From Ferrithrix thermotolerans DSM 19514 (GTDB taxonomy: Bacteria; Actinomycetota; Acidimicrobiia; Acidimicrobiales; Ilumatobacteraceae): a DNA stretch of 9,279 nt. The stretch lies in the NCBI GenBank assembly GCA_945860575.1, contig CAMAQQ010000034.1, positions 1 to 9,279 on the forward strand, read 5' to 3'. Position numbers and translations under genes: made by a program. Below, piece by piece: positions 6,043 through 9,279 of the stretch; positions within the stretch are counted from its first letter, which is position 1, and every line of letters begins with the position of its first letter. The notes under the pieces were generated by a model. That model worked only from the letters and a program-made list of their open reading frames with translations. It had not been told where the DNA came from and searched no databases.

Positions 6043-7250
6043 TGGATCCAGTAATCAACACTTTCGGCCTTGAGCCGATGTCAAGCACAGTTTCTGGACC
6101 AAATGTTGCAGCAACGCTCGCCCAATATGTTTCGCCGCACGGCACCCGTGCGTTCATCATTACTGATGCTGGCGTCAACGGCGCTGGCATCGTCAAGCCG
6201 ATAACCGATGCGTTGACAACTGCAGGCATGAAGTGGCAAGTGTTCGATCAAGTTTCGCCAAACCCGACAGATCTAAACGTTGCTGCGGGTGTTGCTGCGA
6301 TCAACAAATTCGGTCTTGACGGCACTGTTGTCGTATTAATTGGTGGCGGTTCAGTTATGGACTGCGGAAAATACATTGCACTCGCCGCGCCAAACGGTGT
6401 CGATCATGTGGGTTTGGCGTTTGCGCCCGAACTAGACGCCAATGATCGCATTGATTTTTCGACGCTTGCACCAAAAGTCAGCGCGTCAAAACCTGGCTTG
6501 CCAACAATTGCGATTCCAACGACTTCGGGTACTGCATCCGAAACAAATGGCGCCGGTCTAATAACCGACACCTCGAACCCTTCGCTTCACCGCAAACTAT
6601 TGTTCGTCAACCCGTTGCTTCGTCCGCGAACGATTTTGCTCGACCCAACTTTGACAGTTGGCATGCCAGCAAAAGGCACCGCTGCTTGTGGCATGGATGT
6701 TTTGACTCATGCAATTGAGGCTCATACATCGGTGAAGTCGAACCCATACGGTGATGCACTTGCGTTGCATGCGATTCGACTTGTCGCGAAATATTTGCCG
6801 ATTGCAGTTAAGAACGGCGCTGATCTTGAGGCGCGGGCAAATATGCAGATTGCGTCACACTTGGCTGGTCGAGCATTTTCGAGTGGGCCACAACTAGGTA
6901 TGGTGCATGCACTTGGTCATCCGATTTCTGGTCAGTTACATCAAGCACACGGGCAAACGTTGGCCACGATGTTGCCACATGTAATGCGTTTTAATCGCGA
7001 TGTCGTTGCCGAGCGCTATGCCAATGTTGGCGAAGCACTGGGCGCCGAAGTTGACCCAGATGCCGCGATTGCCGCTGTTGAAAAACTCTCGGCGACTGTC
7101 GGTACCAATCGCAAACTCAGCGAACTCGGGGCGACAAGCGACAACATTGCTGCATTGACGCAAGATGCGCTACGCGATCTGACAATTTTGACAACACCGC
7201 GTCACCCATCGCGCGGCGAAGTGCACGAACTCTACGCCAAAGCGCTTTAA
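6042..7250 (+). CDS. Iron-containing alcohol dehydrogenase
   Basis: A complete 402-residue group III (iron-type) alcohol dehydrogenase, of normal family length. The nucleotide-binding domain carries GGGS in LIGGGSVMDCGKYIA and the PTTSGTASE motif. The metal ligands are all present: D219 and H223 in GMDVLTHAIEAHTS, then H289 and H303 in the VHALGHPISGQLHQAHG stretch, with the 4- and 14-residue spacings of FucO. The family oxidises or reduces primary alcohols, 4-hydroxybutyrate, lactaldehyde and related compounds with NAD(P); the exact substrate cannot be told. The frame is open upstream to 5877, but the AAGGAG and the TAATG junction select the ATG at 6042. Pairing with an acyl-CoA dehydrogenase suggests linked oxidation of a hydroxy acid or alcohol. 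The stop at 7248-7250 is one base from the stop of the convergent NUDIX gene. Confidence 0.94.
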   Translation: MDPVINTFGLEPMSSTVSGPNVAATLAQYVSPHGTRAFIITDAGVNGAGIVKPITDALTTAGMKWQVFDQVSPNPTDLNVAAGVAAINKFGLDGTVVVLIGGGSVMDCGKYIALAAPNGVDHVGLAFAPELDANDRIDFSTLAPKVSASKPGLPTIAIPTTSGTASETNGAGLITDTSNPSLHRKLLFVNPLLRPRTILLDPTLTVGMPAKGTAACGMDVLTHAIEAHTSVKSNPYGDALALHAIRLVAKYLPIAVKNGADLEARANMQIASHLAGRAFSSGPQLGMVHALGHPISGQLHQAHGQTLATMLPHVMRFNRDVVAERYANVGEALGAEVDPDAAIAAVEKLSATVGTNRKLSELGATSDNIAALTQDALRDLTILTTPRHPSRGEVHELYAKAL

Positions 7251-7251
7251 A

Positions 7252-7731
7252 TTATTCGTTTGTAAGCGAGCTAATAGTCAGGGGTTTAAGCGCAAGCCAA
7301 GATTGCCTTAGACCTGGGTGTAAGTTGAGCGCTTCAACTTCGGCGATCGACGACCATTTTGTGGCAGTTGATTCTGGGTTGGCAATATGTGCACCTGCGT
7401 CGCTCATCGTGTGGGCGATAATCGTGTCGTAACTCCAGGGGCCGTGGTTATCTGAAAAAACATGCTTCACCGTTAATGCGTCGACATTGATACCCATTTC
7501 TTCGTGTGCCTCGCGCAACGCTGCAGTCACCGAATCTTCATGCGAATCTTTTGCACCACCAGGCAGTGCCCAAGTGCCTCCACCGTGTGTCCACTCGGCG
7601 CGAAGTTGCAATAAGACTTGCGGCTCTGATGTGTCACGACGCACAAGCAATAAACCTGCTGCACCAAACCGACCCCAATGGCGAAAGCCACAGTCGCAAT
7701 CAACCCAACCGTCGCCGTCGCGTAATCCCAT
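7252..7731 (-). CDS. NUDIX hydrolase
   Basis: A 159-residue NUDIX protein with a perfect Nudix box GX5EX7REUXEEXGU at residues 59-81 (G59, E65, R73, E74, E77, E78, G80, I81). Such enzymes hydrolyse nucleoside diphosphates linked to another group, using Mg2+ or Mn2+; the substrate here is unknown. The N-terminus (GDGWVDCDCGFRHWGRFGAAGLLLV) matches a family common in actinobacteria and has a CxC-x3-H cluster just before the fold. HPGLRQSW near the C-terminus is also typical. The ATG at 7729-7731 is chosen because the family match starts there; the frame is open upstream into the MFS gene without similarity. It lies 14 bp behind the MFS gene on the same strand, so cotranscription is possible, although it also has a -10-like box of its own. 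Confidence 0.92.
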   Translation of the reverse strand: MGLRDGDGWVDCDCGFRHWGRFGAAGLLLVRRDTSEPQVLLQLRAEWTHGGGTWALPGGAKDSHEDSVTAALREAHEEMGINVDALTVKHVFSDNHGPWSYDTIIAHTMSDAGAHIANPESTATKWSSIAEVEALNLHPGLRQSWLALKPLTISSLTNE

Positions 7732-7739
7732 ATCTAATA

Positions 7740-7745
7740 ACAGTA
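7740..7745 (-). promoter_or_regulatory. Putative -10 box (TACTGT, minus strand) for the NUDIX gene
   Basis: On the minus strand TACTGT ends 9 nt before the A of the start codon at 7731. It falls in the 14-bp gap between the MFS stop and the NUDIX start, where there is no Shine-Dalgarno sequence. An internal leaderless promoter would explain how the NUDIX gene is translated. Confidence 0.3.
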
Positions 7746-8939
7746 TTACGAAACGATGTCTAAAGCGACTGCAGACTTCGGCACGACGTTGCGAACATGC
7801 CAATTGTCGCCCGCCAAGATTCGAGCGGCTGCAATTAACACGAGCATGATTGCACCTGTGCCGATAAATGTTGTTTCGCGACCAAGATGGTCGTAGGCAA
7901 GACCCGCAAAACTTGCGGCGACGCCACCGGCCAGAGTTTCCATTCCACCAAGCAGACCTTGTGCCCCTGCTTGGCGCTCGAGAGGTGCACTCGTGCCAAC
8001 GGCGACGCCCGCACCAGTGACGAAAAAACCATCATTGGTGGAGTGAAAGAAAAACACAACCATCATCAGTGCTGGTGTTGGCATTAAGCCGTAACCAGCC
8101 ATGAATAGTGCGCCGAGAATCATGCCGAAACTGCCGGCGCGATATGGTCCGATGCGCTGCACGAATTTGCCGCCGAACGGCCCGAGCAGAATTAACGGCA
8201 AAACGAATACTGAAACGCCGACGTTAGCCATCCATTGTGCGGCTTTGAGGTCGTCCATCATCAACACCCATAGTGAGTCGAACACACCGATCATGAAGAA
8301 CAGTGCGACGCCGATCAAAATGCCCGAAGCGATGGCACGATTTTTTAACAAGTCAATTGCGAATCTTTCAGTGGGCTGATTTTCTTTTGCCGTCTCGGGA
8401 ACCTTGATGCGACTAATGAAGATCACGAACAATGAAATTGCGGCGGCGAGAAATATAAATGGGCCGGGAATACCAAATGGCGCCGTCAGCACAACCGAAA
8501 AAACTGGACCAGCGGCGAAGCCAGCAACTTCAAAAGAAAGAATGCGACCCAGGTTTCGCCCGAAGTTTTCGGGGTCGGCGACAATGATTACGCGACGCAG
8601 CGCTGGAAGTGCGGCGCCGGCACCAAATCCCATGATGATTCGCGACACGAGAAGAATCAAAAATGTTTCGCCAAACGCCATTCCGATGCAACCAATTACT
8701 TCGAGGCTCAAACCCAAGATAATTAATCGTCGAGCCCGACCGCGATCGGCGAGTGGGGCGATGCTGACTTGTCCGAGAAAAGAAGTGAAGAAGCCCACGC
8801 CGACGATGAACCCGAGTGCCGATTCGGCGATGCCGAAGTTGTTGCGATAGTCGTCAAGCATCGTGAACATCACGCCGTAAAGGCAGGAGGATGTGCCAAT
8901 TGCGAAAAGCAGCGTCATTACAATTCGCTGTTTATTCAC
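7746..8939 (-). CDS. Major facilitator superfamily (MFS) transporter
   Basis: A 397-residue membrane protein with about twelve hydrophobic segments (approximately 6-27, 41-60, 72-90, 92-115, 136-155, 158-176, 204-226, 236-256, 267-285, 288-310, 328-348 and 357-375). The longest cytoplasmic loop lies at about 177-203 between the two halves, as usual for MFS. The loop after segment 2 is a motif A variant, APLADRGRARR (61-71). Family members are secondary transporters in the inner membrane, many of them drug or metabolite exporters; the substrate cannot be inferred. The start is GTG at 8937-8939, supported by a TAGAAT box ending 7 nt upstream and by the position of the first membrane segment. 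It is divergent from the aldehyde dehydrogenase (53-bp gap) and leads the NUDIX gene. Confidence 0.92.
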   Translation of the reverse strand: MNKQRIVMTLLFAIGTSSCLYGVMFTMLDDYRNNFGIAESALGFIVGVGFFTSFLGQVSIAPLADRGRARRLIILGLSLEVIGCIGMAFGETFLILLVSRIIMGFGAGAALPALRRVIIVADPENFGRNLGRILSFEVAGFAAGPVFSVVLTAPFGIPGPFIFLAAAISLFVIFISRIKVPETAKENQPTERFAIDLLKNRAIASGILIGVALFFMIGVFDSLWVLMMDDLKAAQWMANVGVSVFVLPLILLGPFGGKFVQRIGPYRAGSFGMILGALFMAGYGLMPTPALMMVVFFFHSTNDGFFVTGAGVAVGTSAPLERQAGAQGLLGGMETLAGGVAASFAGLAYDHLGRETTFIGTGAIMLVLIAAARILAGDNWHVRNVVPKSAVALDIVS

Positions 8940-8945
8940 CGCGTT

Positions 8946-8951
8946 ATTCTA
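8946..8951 (-). promoter_or_regulatory. Putative -10 box (TAGAAT, minus strand) for the MFS gene
   Basis: On the minus strand TAGAAT ends 7 nt before the first base of the GTG start at 8939, so the transcript would begin at the GTG. No Shine-Dalgarno sequence is present. This supports the GTG as a genuine start. Confidence 0.45.
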
Positions 8952-8992
8952 CTGTTTCAAAATGTCGTGTCGATTGAGTAAGACTGAACAAT

Positions 8993-9279
8993 ATGAAAAA
9001 CGAATCGTCAAAACTAAATACATCGCAACCACTTGATTCTTTGATTGCTGGCAAATGGATTGCGCACAAATCAAAAGTTGCAGTCACTAACCCTGTCGAT
9101 GGTTCGACGCTGGCTCAAGTTTCAAGTGCAACGCCAGATGATTGTTTGTCGGCTGTTGACGCGGCGCAAAATGCATTTGCATCATGGAAGTTAACTGCGC
9201 CACGAGTGCGTGCCGAGATATTGCGTAAAAGCTTTGAGTTGATGATGGCTGAACAAGAATCGCTGGCGCGATTGATCAC
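8993..9279 (+). CDS. Aldehyde dehydrogenase, succinate-semialdehyde type, N-terminal part (3' truncated by window)
   Basis: The first 95 codons of an aldehyde dehydrogenase, open to the right edge. The residues run from LDSLIAGKWIAHKSK through VTNPVDGSTLAQVS and VDAAQNAFASWKLTAPRVRAEILRKSFELMMAEQESLARLI, which follows the N-terminal domain of GabD-like NAD(P)-dependent succinate-semialdehyde dehydrogenases. The catalytic cysteine and glutamate lie beyond the window, so the substrate is only a likely guess. The ATG at 8993 is chosen because the family match starts about 15 residues in. A weak TAAGAC at 8979-8984 could be its -10 box, but it lacks the final T, and there is no Shine-Dalgarno sequence. 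It is divergent from the MFS gene. Confidence 0.87.
   Translation, partial: MKNESSKLNTSQPLDSLIAGKWIAHKSKVAVTNPVDGSTLAQVSSATPDDCLSAVDAAQNAFASWKLTAPRVRAEILRKSFELMMAEQESLARLI

Noticed and set aside
8101..8850. Plus-strand open frames opposite the MFS transporter
   Set aside because: Their composition mirrors the antisense of hydrophobic codons and no family is recognisable; the minus-strand MFS reading is unambiguous.

Overview
The window looks like a stretch of ordinary bacterial chromosome, gene-dense and of intermediate GC by eye. It is most probably from an actinobacterium with a moderate-GC genome, for example the Acidimicrobiia or freshwater actinobacterial type. This is inference. It rests on the actinobacterial-looking forms of TrhO, the NUDIX protein, a MazE9/MazF9-like toxin-antitoxin pair and an FadE2/ACAD11-type acyl-CoA dehydrogenase. 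A recurring TAnnnT box placed 7-9 nt before start codons, as expected for leaderless mRNAs, points the same way.

Layout from left to right: the 3' end of an ABC transporter ATPase (+, cut by the left edge); a crotonase-family protein (+, 314-1036); trhO tRNA uridine hydroxylase (-, 1053-1973); an alaA-like aminotransferase (+, 1999-3219); a RhlG/FabG-like short-chain dehydrogenase (-, 3234-4007); a mazE/mazF pair (+, 4106-4690); an acyl-CoA dehydrogenase and an iron-type alcohol dehydrogenase as a one-base-overlapping operon (+, 4729-7250); a NUDIX hydrolase (-, 7252-7731) behind an MFS transporter (-, 7746-8939); and the 5' end of an aldehyde dehydrogenase of the succinate-semialdehyde type (+, 8993 to the right edge). 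No RNA genes, CRISPR arrays, insertion sequences or clear rho-independent terminators were seen. No gap without a gene reaches 300 bases; the largest is about 98 bp, between the SDR and mazE.

Several genes (crotonase, SDR, acyl-CoA dehydrogenase, iron alcohol dehydrogenase, aldehyde dehydrogenase) fit acyl-CoA, hydroxyacid and aldehyde oxidation. A 4-hydroxy-acid route is a reasonable but unproven guess. The others (TrhO, aminotransferase, NUDIX, MFS, ABC) are unrelated housekeeping or transport functions.

The most interesting signals are regulatory. Seven apparent transcription-unit starts have a TAnnnT box at leaderless spacing, while the operon-internal alcohol dehydrogenase has a strong Shine-Dalgarno sequence. 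The SDR/mazE divergent region holds two mirrored TAGCAT boxes, three GTAG repeats at exactly 11-bp spacing running into the mazE promoter, and two perfect 10-bp palindromes. I see no clearly new multi-gene system here.
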